The notes: generated by a model not told the origin, from the letters alone. A stretch of DNA of 64,000 nt from Marchantia polymorpha subsp. ruderalis (GCA_037833965.1 AP031355.1:1079501-1143500); one strand, 5' to 3'; shown: positions 1-9,632, counted from the first letter of the stretch. Program-made: numbers and translations.

Positions 1-1313
1 GAGGTAGAGTTTTTGAGGGGACAAAGGCCTTGAAAGAAACAAAGAAGAAGATAATGAGGGATCATTACATTTAGCTGAATCAAGCTAACATGCAATTGAG
101 GAGATTAGACTTCAGTCCTTCATTTTCGAAGCTTTTTAATCCTAAGCATTAAAGTGTTATTCTTATAGCATGACTTAGAAGAAAGAATATTCATTTTTGA
201 ATACGTTACAAGAGACATATTTAAATGTCCAACGGAACAAGATAGCAGTGGTGAAGTTTGAAACAACATGATATGATATAGTCAAATACTATAGATGTGA
301 TAATATTCTGCTTTGTGATAGACAAGTCAAAACCAAGCTGAACATTACATATATATGCAAGACGAAGAGGCTAAATAATTCATCTACAACAAAGATTCCA
401 AGCATCTTTAAGTTCAGGCAATGACAATTCCTATAAAACATTTGCAATTTCTGATTTTGAATCAACTTAATGAGTGTGATGATTGTAATCTATTCATTGA
501 AACTCTTGAACAACAATTTCATTGCAAAGATTTGGTGAAATAGATTGTGTGTTTACTTGAAGCTAATGAGCTTCAAGATGGAGTATTTTTGCACAAAGAT
601 TCAAACTCGCTTGTGATAATGTTGTTTGTGTTTAAAATCTTGAAATTATATAAATGAAAAATATAAACAAAAATTTCATATAATTACAAAAATATAAAAA
701 TAATCTTTCATATCTTAAGATCATTGCTTGCATCTTCTCAGTTATTGTCACGTGTGTGTTGTTTAATCATGATAGGCACATAATCACTTACCACATGGTT
801 TTAAAAGCTTTGTTGACAGTGATTTACAACAAATAATAATGATGTCAACTTCTTCAAAAAATTTTACCAGACATGGCATTAGATGTGATTTGAGATTGAT
901 TGTGTTCACAAAATGACAAACACATTAAATTTTTTGATGAAGAGATAGATTCAAGTCTAGGAGAAAAAATTTCCAAAAAATAGGCGATAATCTGTTGAAA
1001 ATGCAATAAGAGTGCTAGCGTAAGAAAAAAATAAGTGCAAAGATCAAAACTCATGGTCATTTTGTAGGCAATGTGACTCAAGATCTTTATCTAGATGGAT
1101 ATGATTTGCTCTAAAATGGTATATAATGCCAAGAATATGTTGTATGTACCTCGTCAAAGAATAATGATGATATTAAATTCACATAATCCTTGCTTTTTTC
1201 ACATTGGTTATATTTAGTAGTTTTTAGTATCAAAAATTCCAGTATCAAAAATTTCAATTTCTTATGATGCATGATCAATCTTGTAGACTAAAAAATATTA
1301 AATAAAAAAAAAT
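1..1313 (+). pseudogene. AT-rich flank, possible decayed Ty1/copia gag to pre-integrase region
   Basis: No intact gene is visible. Two faint resemblances to copia proteins are seen in broken frames: a stretch near 250-300 like the start of a copia gag domain, and NMLYVP at about 1131-1150, like the (D)VLYVP motif before the copia integrase. Frames are riddled with stops. The reason to take this seriously is the context: clear copia integrase, RT and RNase H remnants in the same orientation follow beyond the gypsy insertion at 29071-30951 and 53221 onward. Element 1 may therefore have inserted into this copia copy. The distance from NMLYVP to the next recognisable motif is longer than usual, so the link is tentative. 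Confidence 0.4.
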
Positions 1314-1318
1314 TCAAG
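1314..1318. repeat. Target site duplication TCAAG, left copy (element 1)
   Basis: TCAAG immediately precedes the TG of LTR1 and is repeated at 29066-29070 right after the CA end of LTR3. Five bases is the usual Ty3/gypsy duplication. There is no such duplication beside the middle LTR, so all three LTRs and both internal regions behave as one insertion. Confidence 0.95.
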
Positions 1319-2564
1319 TGTGGTACCCCACTTTTGGCAATTTTGAGGAAATTAAAACATTTTTGGAAAACTGTACCCTGGCAGCATTGTAAATAGCCTT
1401 CGGTACATCAAAACAGAGTGAATCCGGAAGATCGCGGGGATTCTCGAGGGATCTTGTAGAATCTGGGATTTGGGGTGCCGCAGCACGCACAGGCACCACC
1501 CTCCCTGCGAGCTCCGCAGTTAGGATCTCAACGGCGCAAGGCGCAAAACCCGCCTTCGGAGGTTGCGGCCGCGGCTGTAGGGAAACCCCCGTAATTAGGT
1601 AAACCCTCGGGCGCCTTGACCAAGTTAGGATCCCGTTGGAAAGAGCTCGACGCGCTGATTCCAACGAGCCCAAGATCGCTTGGAACGGACGAGGACTTAG
1701 GGAGTTATCGCTACTGGAAGAAACGGAGGCGGTCGCCCCCGGCGGAAGAATTTCGCCACCGGCGCGAATTCCGCCTGCGCGGAAGGGGGATTCAAGTTTT
1801 GTCCTATGCGCGGACGAAGGCGTTCGCCTGTGCGCAGGCGAAGTAGGGTTAGGGAAGGCGCGAAGTCCGCCTACGCACAGGCGTTCGCCTGCGCACAGGC
1901 ACTTCGGCGTCGGCGGAAAATCAGCCTTGGGCCCTAGAAATGCGCCTTGTGAGGTAGAAAGTGTACGGCGCCTTCCGCGCCAGCGCAGCGCAGCGTACGT
2001 AGGAAGAGCCGCCAGAGTAATCCAATAGGTACGGACCGTGCGGACGGCACGGGTGGATGCGCTCTTGGACGGACGGAGTTGCGGCGGCGGAAGCGCCGAC
2101 GGAGAGACACGGAACGGACAGACTGGACGGAGACGGCTGACCACGGTCAACGCCTTCCGCGCCAGCGCAGCGCCGCGGACGGAATTCGCCTGCGCACAGG
2201 CGAACGCCTGTGCACAGGAGGATGTTCAAGTTCCGCGCCGGCGGAGAATCCGCCGAGGCCCCTGCCTGCGCACAGGCAGGAGTTGAATTTTTGTCCGACA
2301 TGCGGACACACGCGTCAAGGCAGAAGGAGATTGGCCGAGGGGCGGTACGAACAAGTGTACCGCGCAAGGCGGAAAACTCGCCTTCGGCGCTACGCCCCCA
2401 TGTCCGGAGGGTGACACGCTCGCGGAGTTCAAATCCGCCAAGTCGAGCGTGAGAGTTTAATCGACGACGGCGGAGCGTGAAGCCGCGCGTGAGAGCGAAG
2501 ACCGTTCCAGCGTACAGCCGGCGCGGCCATCAAGTGAGACGTTCTTCACGACCAAGAGACGACC

Positions 2565-5500
2565 ATGACCTTCGACCGGGCGGCGGAGAGCGTCCCATTC
2601 TTGAATTCGCGATTCCAATCTCTTGTGCGCGCTGCGCGCATCCATCTGCTGGCTGCGGAACATTCTCGTCGTCGTCGCACAGGAGATTTCTTGTTGATTG
2701 AGGGAGAAGTGAGTGCGCGTGATTTGGAATTGAGAGCGATTAGAGTTTGCCGAGAGAGAAAGAAACGCGGACAGTGCGGAAGTAGAATGAGCGGGCGAGC
2801 GAACCCCAGGAACGCAATGACGAGACCGAGCAGATTGCGGATGGTGCCACTTCGCCTGCCGCAGAACGGGCTGCGCGCTTTCGAAGAGCGCTTAATAGCA
2901 AGAAAGCTCGATTTCTTGCTATGGGGATGGAATTACATCTGCGCGAATATGGTGCGCGAGTGGCTAGAGCCACAGGGACCACCCTCGCGCGGATTGCGTC
3001 CGCATGTCGACCGGTGGACAGTCCAAGATTGGGCGCAGGCGTTGGGAAGATGTGCTGGCATGCCAGGGCATCTCCTCTTCGACAGCGAGAGCATCAAGGT
3101 GACCAAGCAAGAAGAGGCGCAATTTGTGGAGCTGTTCAAGACCGGGAGGTCAACCAAGAATGGGTACAGGACCCGTGATTACAAGGATCGATTTCGCCGG
3201 ACTTTGTCCGCGGCGCTGATGCAATTACTGCAGCCGCACCGCGCCTGCTACATCACATTGTGGCAGGTCTCTTTTGTGGAGTGCGTCATCGAGGGAACTC
3301 CAATTCACTGGGCGAGCATCCTGCACAGAGTGATGCGACAGCACGCGTTTGAGGAGAAGGGGGGAACGCTAAACCATCTTTCTCCTTTCCTCATCAATTT
3401 TTATCGACAGCGGAATTGTTTGACAGCGGCGGAGCTTGAACATTTTCCGCCATTGTCCATCGACCATCCCGGGAAGTATGTGCGGGAGAACGAGGTCGAC
3501 ACTGATGCGGAGGAGTCACCGACTTCTACCCCATCAAGACGGAGGGATGAAGGGAGACACACCCCTGCGGCGCGAGTGCCGCGGAAGCGGCGATGGAGGG
3601 AAGAGGCCGAAGAGGAGCAGCATCAAGAACTCTCTGCTCCCATTCGACCGCGGCCGCTGTGCGAGCCATACAGCCGGCCGAAGCAGAAGGCACGCAGACT
3701 GGTGTTGCCAGCTGACAGTGCAGACACGGCGACGATTGCGACGGAGATAGGAAGTGCGTCGCCAGAGAGACGAGAGGAAGCGCGGACGACCGCAGGAGCG
3801 ACGGGCCACGCTGCAACCTCGTCGGGAGAGAGGCCGCCTACGGGCCAAGGGCCTCCGGAGTTACCACGTGCGATGCGGACAGAGGTTCCGTTCGCGCACA
3901 GGCAAACCTCCGCGGACGGACGAGCCTCCGCGGATCGGCGAACACAAGTGGACGTGGATCTACGCTTACGCGTGGGAAGGAGCAGTCCGCCTGTGCACAG
4001 GCGCTCGCCTGTGCACAGGTCACCTGTGCACAGAACACCTCCGCACGTGCCGCCTGTGCACAGGCAAGAATCACCCCCGTTCCAACGTAGGAAGGGGAAG
4101 GAGCCGGCGGAAGAACCGCCTACGAGACATTGGCCCTCGGGGCCAGACCCACCGGCGCACCACGCGCCGCAATTCGCGCCTTCGGCGCCAGGGCCTTCGA
4201 GCCGAGGAGATACGAGCAGAGAGCGTGCGGAGGCCGCACCATCGGCGGGAAGTCCGCCGATAGATGCGCCTTCGGCGGTAGGGCCTATAGGCCAAGGAGC
4301 ATCGGGCGTGCGGCCCCCGGCCATGTCGCCTTCGGCGATAGATGTCCGCGGCGCTACGCCTGCGGCGGACAAGGCGCCGGCAAATGCGCCTGCGCACGGG
4401 CCGGGCACAGCCCCCACGGACCGATCGAGGGAGCAGCAGACGGAGGAGCGGAGTGACTGTCCGCGGGACGACATCTCGATGCGCGATGCGCAATCCAACC
4501 CCGCGCAGCCACCCTCCGCTCGATCGCCTTCGGCGACGGACGACGGCGACAGAGAGAATGCGGTGGGCAATCAACCAGCGAGCGACGGGGATGCCGCTCG
4601 GATACATTCGCCTTCCGCCTTAGACATTTTGGCGACGAGCAGCGAGGCTGCAGCCGTGCCTTCGCAGGCAGCACACGTCGAGGACGTGCAGCCCCACTCG
4701 GGGCAGTCGCCGACGCAATCAATGGCGACTGAAATTCTCCACTCGGATGATGAGGACGGAGGCTCCACGGAAGAAATGTCAGGAGCAGAAGACACCGAGG
4801 AGGAGGAGGAGGAAATTGTTGGAGCGCCGGCGGCGGCGCTCTCTGAGCAGGTGATTCCGTTGCTGCGGTACTTGGATCGCAAGGTCGATAAATACGCCGA
4901 CCCACTCCAGCCGGGATCTTACATCGAGTTAGTGCGCAGGCGGACTCGCACTAAAGTCCACACCAGCAAGCTATTAGCTAGAGTGGACCAGGAGTTGAGG
5001 GACTTGAAGGAGAAGCATGAGTGCTTGTGGGGACAGTACAAGCTTAATCAGAAATTCTACAAGCACTCCGAGAAGATGAAGGATGAGAAACTGGGCGAGC
5101 TCACCAAGGAGCAGGTGAAGGTCAAGGAAGCACTCAACTCTGAGCAGGCCGAGAATCGGATTTTGTCAGAGGAGCTCGTGCGACAGACGCGGTTGTTGGA
5201 ACAATGTCAGCTCGCACGGCAGGCGGATGAAGAATTAATCCGCAGTCTGCAGTCAGAGTGTGGCGAATTGAGGGCGCAACGTGCTGAAGCCGAATCGCAA
5301 TTAGTGACCATTGAAGAGGATCGCAGGAAGGAGGCGGATCGCACGAAGGTGGAGACGGCGAGGCGAGTCGCCCACTGTCTCAAGGGCTACGCCCACTGGG
5401 AAGTGAAGGCGCAGGAGAAACTCACACTGCGTGAGTTTGAATTGCGCGCAGCCGGGTTGTTGTCAGGCGACAGTAGGAGTCGGCGGAAGGTAGCGAAGAA

Positions 5501-5702
5501 GCTCGAGGCCTTTCTGTCGAAGGCACAGGATACCATGTCCGCCCTCGAGGGGGAGGTGTCCGCGGCGTTGCAGCGGTTGGGACTGCGTAGTCGAGCGGAA
5601 GAGTGGCAGGGTAGGGAGTTAGTGCGCGGCAGTCGGCCGCGCAGGAGACGTAGTACAGGTTCCGCGGAGTGTAGTGTAGCGTGGTTCCGTGCAGGCGTGT
5701 AG
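2565..5702 (+). CDS. U3-encoded 1,045-aa accessory protein (LTR1 copy)
   Basis: This is a single uninterrupted frame with ATG in context gacgaccATGa, lying wholly in the LTR upstream of its TATA box. Residues about 110-295 resemble the putative plant transposon protein domain found in ORFs carried by plant retroelements, with tryptophan-rich helices and a conserved-looking VRGxxPHVDRW-like stretch. This is a family-level impression only. Residues about 300-745 are rich in P, S, A and R and look disordered; PVHR repeats at about 474-502 are encoded by GC palindromes. An acidic tract lies at about 726-752, a long coiled coil at about 804-960, and a basic tail at about 1016-1033. In genomic RNA it would sit 3' of pol. 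Function is unknown. Confidence 0.8.
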   Translation: MTFDRAAESVPFLNSRFQSLVRAARIHLLAAEHSRRRRTGDFLLIEGEVSARDLELRAIRVCRERKKRGQCGSRMSGRANPRNAMTRPSRLRMVPLRLPQNGLRAFEERLIARKLDFLLWGWNYICANMVREWLEPQGPPSRGLRPHVDRWTVQDWAQALGRCAGMPGHLLFDSESIKVTKQEEAQFVELFKTGRSTKNGYRTRDYKDRFRRTLSAALMQLLQPHRACYITLWQVSFVECVIEGTPIHWASILHRVMRQHAFEEKGGTLNHLSPFLINFYRQRNCLTAAELEHFPPLSIDHPGKYVRENEVDTDAEESPTSTPSRRRDEGRHTPAARVPRKRRWREEAEEEQHQELSAPIRPRPLCEPYSRPKQKARRLVLPADSADTATIATEIGSASPERREEARTTAGATGHAATSSGERPPTGQGPPELPRAMRTEVPFAHRQTSADGRASADRRTQVDVDLRLRVGRSSPPVHRRSPVHRSPVHRTPPHVPPVHRQESPPFQRRKGKEPAEEPPTRHWPSGPDPPAHHAPQFAPSAPGPSSRGDTSRERAEAAPSAGSPPIDAPSAVGPIGQGASGVRPPAMSPSAIDVRGATPAADKAPANAPAHGPGTAPTDRSREQQTEERSDCPRDDISMRDAQSNPAQPPSARSPSATDDGDRENAVGNQPASDGDAARIHSPSALDILATSSEAAAVPSQAAHVEDVQPHSGQSPTQSMATEILHSDDEDGGSTEEMSGAEDTEEEEEEIVGAPAAALSEQVIPLLRYLDRKVDKYADPLQPGSYIELVRRRTRTKVHTSKLLARVDQELRDLKEKHECLWGQYKLNQKFYKHSEKMKDEKLGELTKEQVKVKEALNSEQAENRILSEELVRQTRLLEQCQLARQADEELIRSLQSECGELRAQRAEAESQLVTIEEDRRKEADRTKVETARRVAHCLKGYAHWEVKAQEKLTLREFELRAAGLLSGDSRSRRKVAKKLEAFLSKAQDTMSALEGEVSAALQRLGLRSRAEEWQGRELVRGSRPRRRRSTGSAECSVAWFRAGV
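3988..4063. repeat. Cluster of GC palindromes inside the U3 gene (LTR1)
   Basis: The core CTGTGCACAG, a perfect palindrome, occurs at 3991-4000, 4009-4018, 4024-4033 and 4054-4063. The first lies in the perfect 16-bp palindrome CGCCTGTGCACAGGCG. Read in frame the core gives P-V-H-R. Near-identical palindromes also occur in the noncoding part of U3, for example 1823-1842 and 2185-2204. Copy number differs between LTRs. Confidence 0.9.
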
Positions 5703-5738
5703 CGTAGTGCAGTGTAGTGCTAGGTAGGACTTAGAAGG

Positions 5739-5747
5739 TATAAAATA
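5739..5747 (+). promoter_or_regulatory. TATA box of LTR1
   Basis: TATAAAATA lies about 36 bp after the U3 gene stop codon and is conserved in every LTR (16931-16939, 28090-28098, 40868-40876, 52239-52247; on the minus strand 33371-33379). It is the best candidate for the genomic-RNA promoter. A stem-loop, CCAGGC-GTTTT-GCCTGG, follows at 5751-5767, close to the expected start site. Confidence 0.75.
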
Positions 5748-5767
5748 GTTCCAGGCGTTTTGCCTGG

Positions 5768-6714
5768 GGTTCTTTCCCAAACTCAGAAGTATAGATCAGG
5801 AACCCATTTCCTTTGCGTGTTTGTGTCCTTGAGTTCTGTCACCACGCACGAGGAGTTACAACTTAGCGTTCCGCATTTTGTAGCTGAAGGCCTGCGGCCG
5901 AATGTTCAGAGCTAGTACATTGGTTAGAGACTTGAGTAGTTCGGATCTGCACCTGCGGGTGACTGCCGATGCTCAGAGCCAGTGACTAGTTAGATACTTG
6001 AACAGTTTCGCCCCTACACCTTCGAGTGTTTCTTTCTGATTGTACTCCTTGGGATTTTTCCCCTGAATGCCAAAGTGAAGTTTTGCTACTTCGTGTAAGC
6101 CTTGGTTGTAAATTCAGGTTACGCTGCAGCAGGTGCCTTGAGGGTAACCCCTGTAGTATTTCTGGGAATGACAAGTGCCTGAGAATTCAAACTCTTCAAT
6201 AGACTGTTGTTGTGTTACTGGAATGTTTCACAGTGAGTCCTTCAGTGCGGACCTGTGTTCTCTGCGCGTTTTGTGAGTTGAGAGTGTTGTTCACCGCGTA
6301 GGAGTGACTTCGATCCGAAGTAGGCAGTCCAAACCGGGTTTCCTACACTAGCAGCAAGCTAGTGGAAGTGTTGTAAAAGCCGGAGTTGGAAGTCACTGCC
6401 CGCAGCTTTGCCGAGTGTGCTCGCGAGAGACTTTCCCCCTGAAATCTTGAAGTAGAGGTCCTAACGGATCTCTGGGTTGTGTTTCTGTAGTTTCAGGTGT
6501 GTGTGTGTGTGTGTGTTACGCTGCACTGTGCGACCTCCGAGTGCGCTCCGAGTGGACACTTGCAGTATTTCTGGGAGTGACAGTCGCCTGAGAATTCAAA
6601 CTCCTCAATAGTCTGTTAAAACGTGACACTTTGTACCCTGTGTGTTCCTCTGTCCCTGTGGGTTCGACCTTTCTACCACTATATTACAGTTTTAGCCTTT
6701 AGTGGGTTATTACA
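5768..6714 (+). promoter_or_regulatory. R-U5 leader of LTR1 with diverged internal repeats
   Basis: This stretch has no gene. It holds a 54-bp diverged direct repeat (6155-6208 and 6564-6617, both reading AGTATTTCTGGGA then CCTGAGAATTCAAACTC), a second weaker repeat (about 5905 and 5972) and small stem-loops such as GGCC-TGC-GGCC near 5889-5900 and an ACAC...GTGT stem with a TTCG loop near 6016. Several short upstream ATG frames are present. It would form the structured 5' leader of genomic RNA. No clear AATAAA signal was seen. Confidence 0.55.
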
Positions 6715-6736
6715 TAAGAAGCCGACAACTTCTTTT

Positions 6737-6754
6737 TGGCGCCGCTGCCGGGGA
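6737..6754 (+). promoter_or_regulatory. Primer-binding site, tRNA-Asp type (copy 1)
   Basis: TGGCGCCGCTGCCGGGGA fits the complement of the 3' end of plant tRNA-Asp, including CCA, with one mismatch at base 9 (compared from memory). It lies 22 bases after the LTR end. Athila-type elements are known to use tRNA-Asp. Confidence 0.8.
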
Positions 6755-6789
6755 CAGTTGCGTCAACACCGGGGTTTTTACGAGCAGCC

Positions 6790-6831
6790 ATGCTCGGTGA
6801 ATGTCGACTGGGGCTGGCGGGAGCAATCTAA
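6790..6831 (+). other. Short upstream ORF overlapping the gag start (copy 1)
   Basis: This is a 13-codon frame plus stop. Its ATG is in a better context (G at -3) than the gag ATG 11 bases downstream (T at -3). The same frame with the same stop is kept at 17982-18023 and 41922-41963. It could lower gag initiation by leaky scanning. Function is inferred, not shown. Confidence 0.4.
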
Positions 6832-9632
6832 GTGCTAGGGCTGTCCGCAAGTTCCGACGAGATTCAGAGAAGGCCGTGGAAGAGACACGGCGTCAAACCA
6901 AGAAAACACCAAAAAGAGTACCTAAGCCTAGTTCGGCCGACATCCTTGGGGAACCTACCCCCGGCGACTCGGAACCAAACTTGGTGCTTACAGTTCTACT
7001 AGATATTCCTTGCACGGACCCGCCTAGTGAAGTAGAACCGACCGCCCGAGGACCGTCGACAGACACACTGATGGCGGACGGACAAGCCAATGTGCGGCTA
7101 CCTCAGCCGATTACTAAACATTCCTACCCGAAGTACAAAGGAAGTGGGGATGACGACGATGCAGATTCATACATCAAGTTATTCGAGTCGGTGTCTATTG
7201 CCAATCGCGAGATCGCAGACGACGACCGACTAAGGATCTTTCCAAGCCTTCTGCGGAAGAAAGCGAGGAGTTGGTATAATCACGAGAGCATCGATCCGAC
7301 TGGGTTGACAACATGGGCCCAGCTGAAGGAGAAGTTCCTTCGTCGCTTTCGCGAGCTCGGCTACGACAGCCGGGTTTTGACGAAGTTACGTAATTTGCAG
7401 CGAGAGAAGAAGGAGAGTCTGCGTGACTACACTGAGAGATTTCTGGACCTCCTCGACAGAATACCGAAAACAGGACCAGGGTCCCCTTTTTCGGTACAAC
7501 AAGTTGTGGATTGGTACGTGACCGGTTTAACTCGGGAGATGGAGACTTTTTGCCGACGCAGCAAGTGCGACACTATTGAGGATGTGATTGCATCGGCAGA
7601 AGCCTTCGAAACTTCCACTCTCAACCGAAGAGGGAGAGAGAGACGGGAGTCGAAGGAGCGCAAACCGAAAGGAGGGCGAAGACGGCGTAGAGGTACAACT
7701 CCGTCATCGGAGGAATCGTCTTCGGACGAGAACCGTTCTTCATCCGAAGAAGAGGAAACCTCATCGTCGGAGGAGGAGAAGAAGAGGAAGAAGCATGGGT
7801 CAGCGAAGAAAAAGGGCATCCGACGAGTGGCTACGGACAGAGCGCCGGGAGATATAGCTTCGAAGATGGAGACCCTTGTGAAGGACTTCGCCGATCTCAA
7901 GGTTCAAGTGGTAGGCGGGCATGATCGCAGAAAATCACCCGGGAGAGTGCGAGCGAACTTATGGTGTACTACGTGCGGAGCGGTGGGACATGCAAACACC
8001 GAGTGCCTTACCACCCGGCCGTCATATCCAGTCAACGCAGTAGAGTGGGCGCAACCGTACTATGGAGAGCACCCTCAGTACTATGGAGAGGCTAGCGAAG
8101 AGACAGCCTACGCCGTCCAGTCGGTGCCTACCCCTCCTGCAGTTTCAGCAATGCAAGTCCCACGATATATTCCGGTGGATCGGGCCACTACGGTACCTGT
8201 GAGGCGGAGAGCACCTCCAGGGACGTTTGACCCACCGCCACCGCGAGCTTGTTATAATTGCGGGGAAGTTGGGCACTTCTCACCGCAGTGTCCCCATCCA
8301 AAAAGGCGAAACGATTATGCTCCGACATGTAGTAATTGCAAGAAGGTCGGGCACACTGCGCCAGAGTGTGATCAGCCACCAGTCCCTCGGCCAGTGGTAC
8401 GATTTGTGAACACTCCTGCCAAGGAGGACGTGCAAGTTAACCAGGTCGAAGTAGGTTCAGACGGGGATGGCGAAGACGAAGAATGGCCGGCTGAAGAGGT
8501 TATGTGCGCACGGGTCGAAACTCGTAGTTCCAAGAAATCGAAGGAGCAAGAGCGCGACACTCGCAAGCACGAACGGAGAACCGCCGACCGGACGGGAAAA
8601 GGAAAGGAGAAGACATCCAGCAAGTCCGACTCGCGACCTGCTCGGAAGTCTTCGACTACGCGGGAGGCACCAGCAGTGCGCCCCCAGGCAGCAGTCGAGG
8701 ACGAGCCAGTGCGCCTACTGAAACGGGACTATGCTCCGGATATCCGCAACGAGGTAGCCAACCTGTTGCAGGAAGCGATCCGCACTCAAAAGGACCCACC
8801 GCGGCCAGACCTGACATCCTCCCTTGGGGCGAAGTTGGCAGCCACCGTGGAACCTCGCAGAGCGTCGCCGACCCCGGCGCCCCAACGCGCCCACTATGAC
8901 TTGGTTGAAGATCTCGGGAGTCGAAAAGTGAACATTACGTTCAAGCAGCTCTTGGAGGACAATAAGACGTATCGGAGAATGTTGATGCTTTCGCTACGGC
9001 ATCCGCGGAAGCCGCGCGCGTCCACATCCTCTCAAGTATATCAAGTGGAGAGCGAAGACCAAGGGCCACCCGAGATCGATGTGGAGATAGCAGGATGTTG
9101 TGTACGCAGAGTGCCAATCGACTCTGGATCAGGAGTCAACATAATGACGGAGGATACAGCGAGAGCCTTGGGGTTCAGTCAATACGAACCCTCGAAGCGT
9201 GTGTTGAGATTAGCGGATCAGACGCGGAGAATGCCTGCAGGTATGCTGCGCAATGTCAAGACAACCATCGGGGGTGCGGACTTTCGGTTGACGTATATCA
9301 TCCTTCAGCCGATGATGAAGCAGGGCTATGACGTTCTGCTCGGGCGACCATGGCTATATGGTGCACAAGTCAGATGTGATTGGCGAAGACATCGCCTTAA
9401 GTTTCCTCACCCTTCGGAACCGACCAAAACCATTACGGTGCCCTGGAATAGGGTCAGGCACGAAGGAGAGACCCCATCGACAAGTGCAGGTTACACATCG
9501 GGCGAGGACAGTGAGTCGACCGCGCGATCGGATTCCAGTGGTACCGAATCCGATTACTTCGTGGGATTCGTTGCCTGCTGTTCGGTGGAAGAAGAAGAAG
9601 AGACGGAAGCTATTCAGCCGGAAGACGAATAG
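6801..9632 (+). CDS. gag-pr: Gag-protease polyprotein, copy 1 (943 aa)
   Basis: Structural protein of the virus-like particle, fused to the aspartic protease. A retrotransposon gag domain spans about residues 105-270. A serine/glutamate and lysine-rich linker follows at about 295-340. Three CCHC zinc knuckles that bind genomic RNA lie at 389-402, 484-497 and 510-523. The protease has its catalytic D-S-G at 774-776, with a later LLGRPWL helix. The ATG at 6801 is the first in frame and follows the primer-binding site. The frame ends in TAG with a leaky context and continues into pol. It is intact here; V-for-A in the QQVVDWY segment is a private difference from copy 2. Confidence 0.93.
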   Translation: MSTGAGGSNLSARAVRKFRRDSEKAVEETRRQTKKTPKRVPKPSSADILGEPTPGDSEPNLVLTVLLDIPCTDPPSEVEPTARGPSTDTLMADGQANVRLPQPITKHSYPKYKGSGDDDDADSYIKLFESVSIANREIADDDRLRIFPSLLRKKARSWYNHESIDPTGLTTWAQLKEKFLRRFRELGYDSRVLTKLRNLQREKKESLRDYTERFLDLLDRIPKTGPGSPFSVQQVVDWYVTGLTREMETFCRRSKCDTIEDVIASAEAFETSTLNRRGRERRESKERKPKGGRRRRRGTTPSSEESSSDENRSSSEEEETSSSEEEKKRKKHGSAKKKGIRRVATDRAPGDIASKMETLVKDFADLKVQVVGGHDRRKSPGRVRANLWCTTCGAVGHANTECLTTRPSYPVNAVEWAQPYYGEHPQYYGEASEETAYAVQSVPTPPAVSAMQVPRYIPVDRATTVPVRRRAPPGTFDPPPPRACYNCGEVGHFSPQCPHPKRRNDYAPTCSNCKKVGHTAPECDQPPVPRPVVRFVNTPAKEDVQVNQVEVGSDGDGEDEEWPAEEVMCARVETRSSKKSKEQERDTRKHERRTADRTGKGKEKTSSKSDSRPARKSSTTREAPAVRPQAAVEDEPVRLLKRDYAPDIRNEVANLLQEAIRTQKDPPRPDLTSSLGAKLAATVEPRRASPTPAPQRAHYDLVEDLGSRKVNITFKQLLEDNKTYRRMLMLSLRHPRKPRASTSSQVYQVESEDQGPPEIDVEIAGCCVRRVPIDSGSGVNIMTEDTARALGFSQYEPSKRVLRLADQTRRMPAGMLRNVKTTIGGADFRLTYIILQPMMKQGYDVLLGRPWLYGAQVRCDWRRHRLKFPHPSEPTKTITVPWNRVRHEGETPSTSAGYTSGEDSESTARSDSSGTESDYFVGFVACCSVEEEEETEAIQPEDE

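Larger units (their letters stand above)
1319..6714 (+). mobile_element. LTR1 of element 1 (5,396 bp)
   Basis: It starts TGTGGTACCCC and ends GGGTTATTACA. The TATA box at 5739-5747 puts the U3/R border at roughly 5765-5775, so U3 is about 4.45 kb and R plus U5 about 0.95 kb. U3 is GC-rich, crowded with short palindromes, and holds a 1,045-codon gene. R-U5 is less GC-rich and contains diverged internal repeats and a GT run near 6497-6515. Positions 1319-2564 hold no convincing gene, only GC-rich palindromes and chance open frames. Confidence 0.95.

Noticed and set aside
854-1081. Minus-strand 75-codon frame in the left flank
   Set aside because: AT-rich chance frame in a region better explained as decayed copia on the other strand.
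1314-2150. Antisense open frame of 278 codons across the LTR start (and its copies of up to 326 codons at 12362-13342 and 23554-24534)
   Set aside because: It crosses the element boundary or pol/LTR junction, follows GC-rich palindromes and has no domain. It is a by-product of GC-rich sequence.
1823-2300. CRISPR-like array suggested by regularly recurring GC palindromes
   Set aside because: Spacing and units are irregular, there are no cas genes, and the context is a eukaryotic retrotransposon.
3623-4570. Antisense 315-codon frame and other long frames opposite the U3 gene
   Set aside because: They mirror the repetitive P/S/A/R-rich coding region of the plus strand, change size with its indels and show no recognisable domain.
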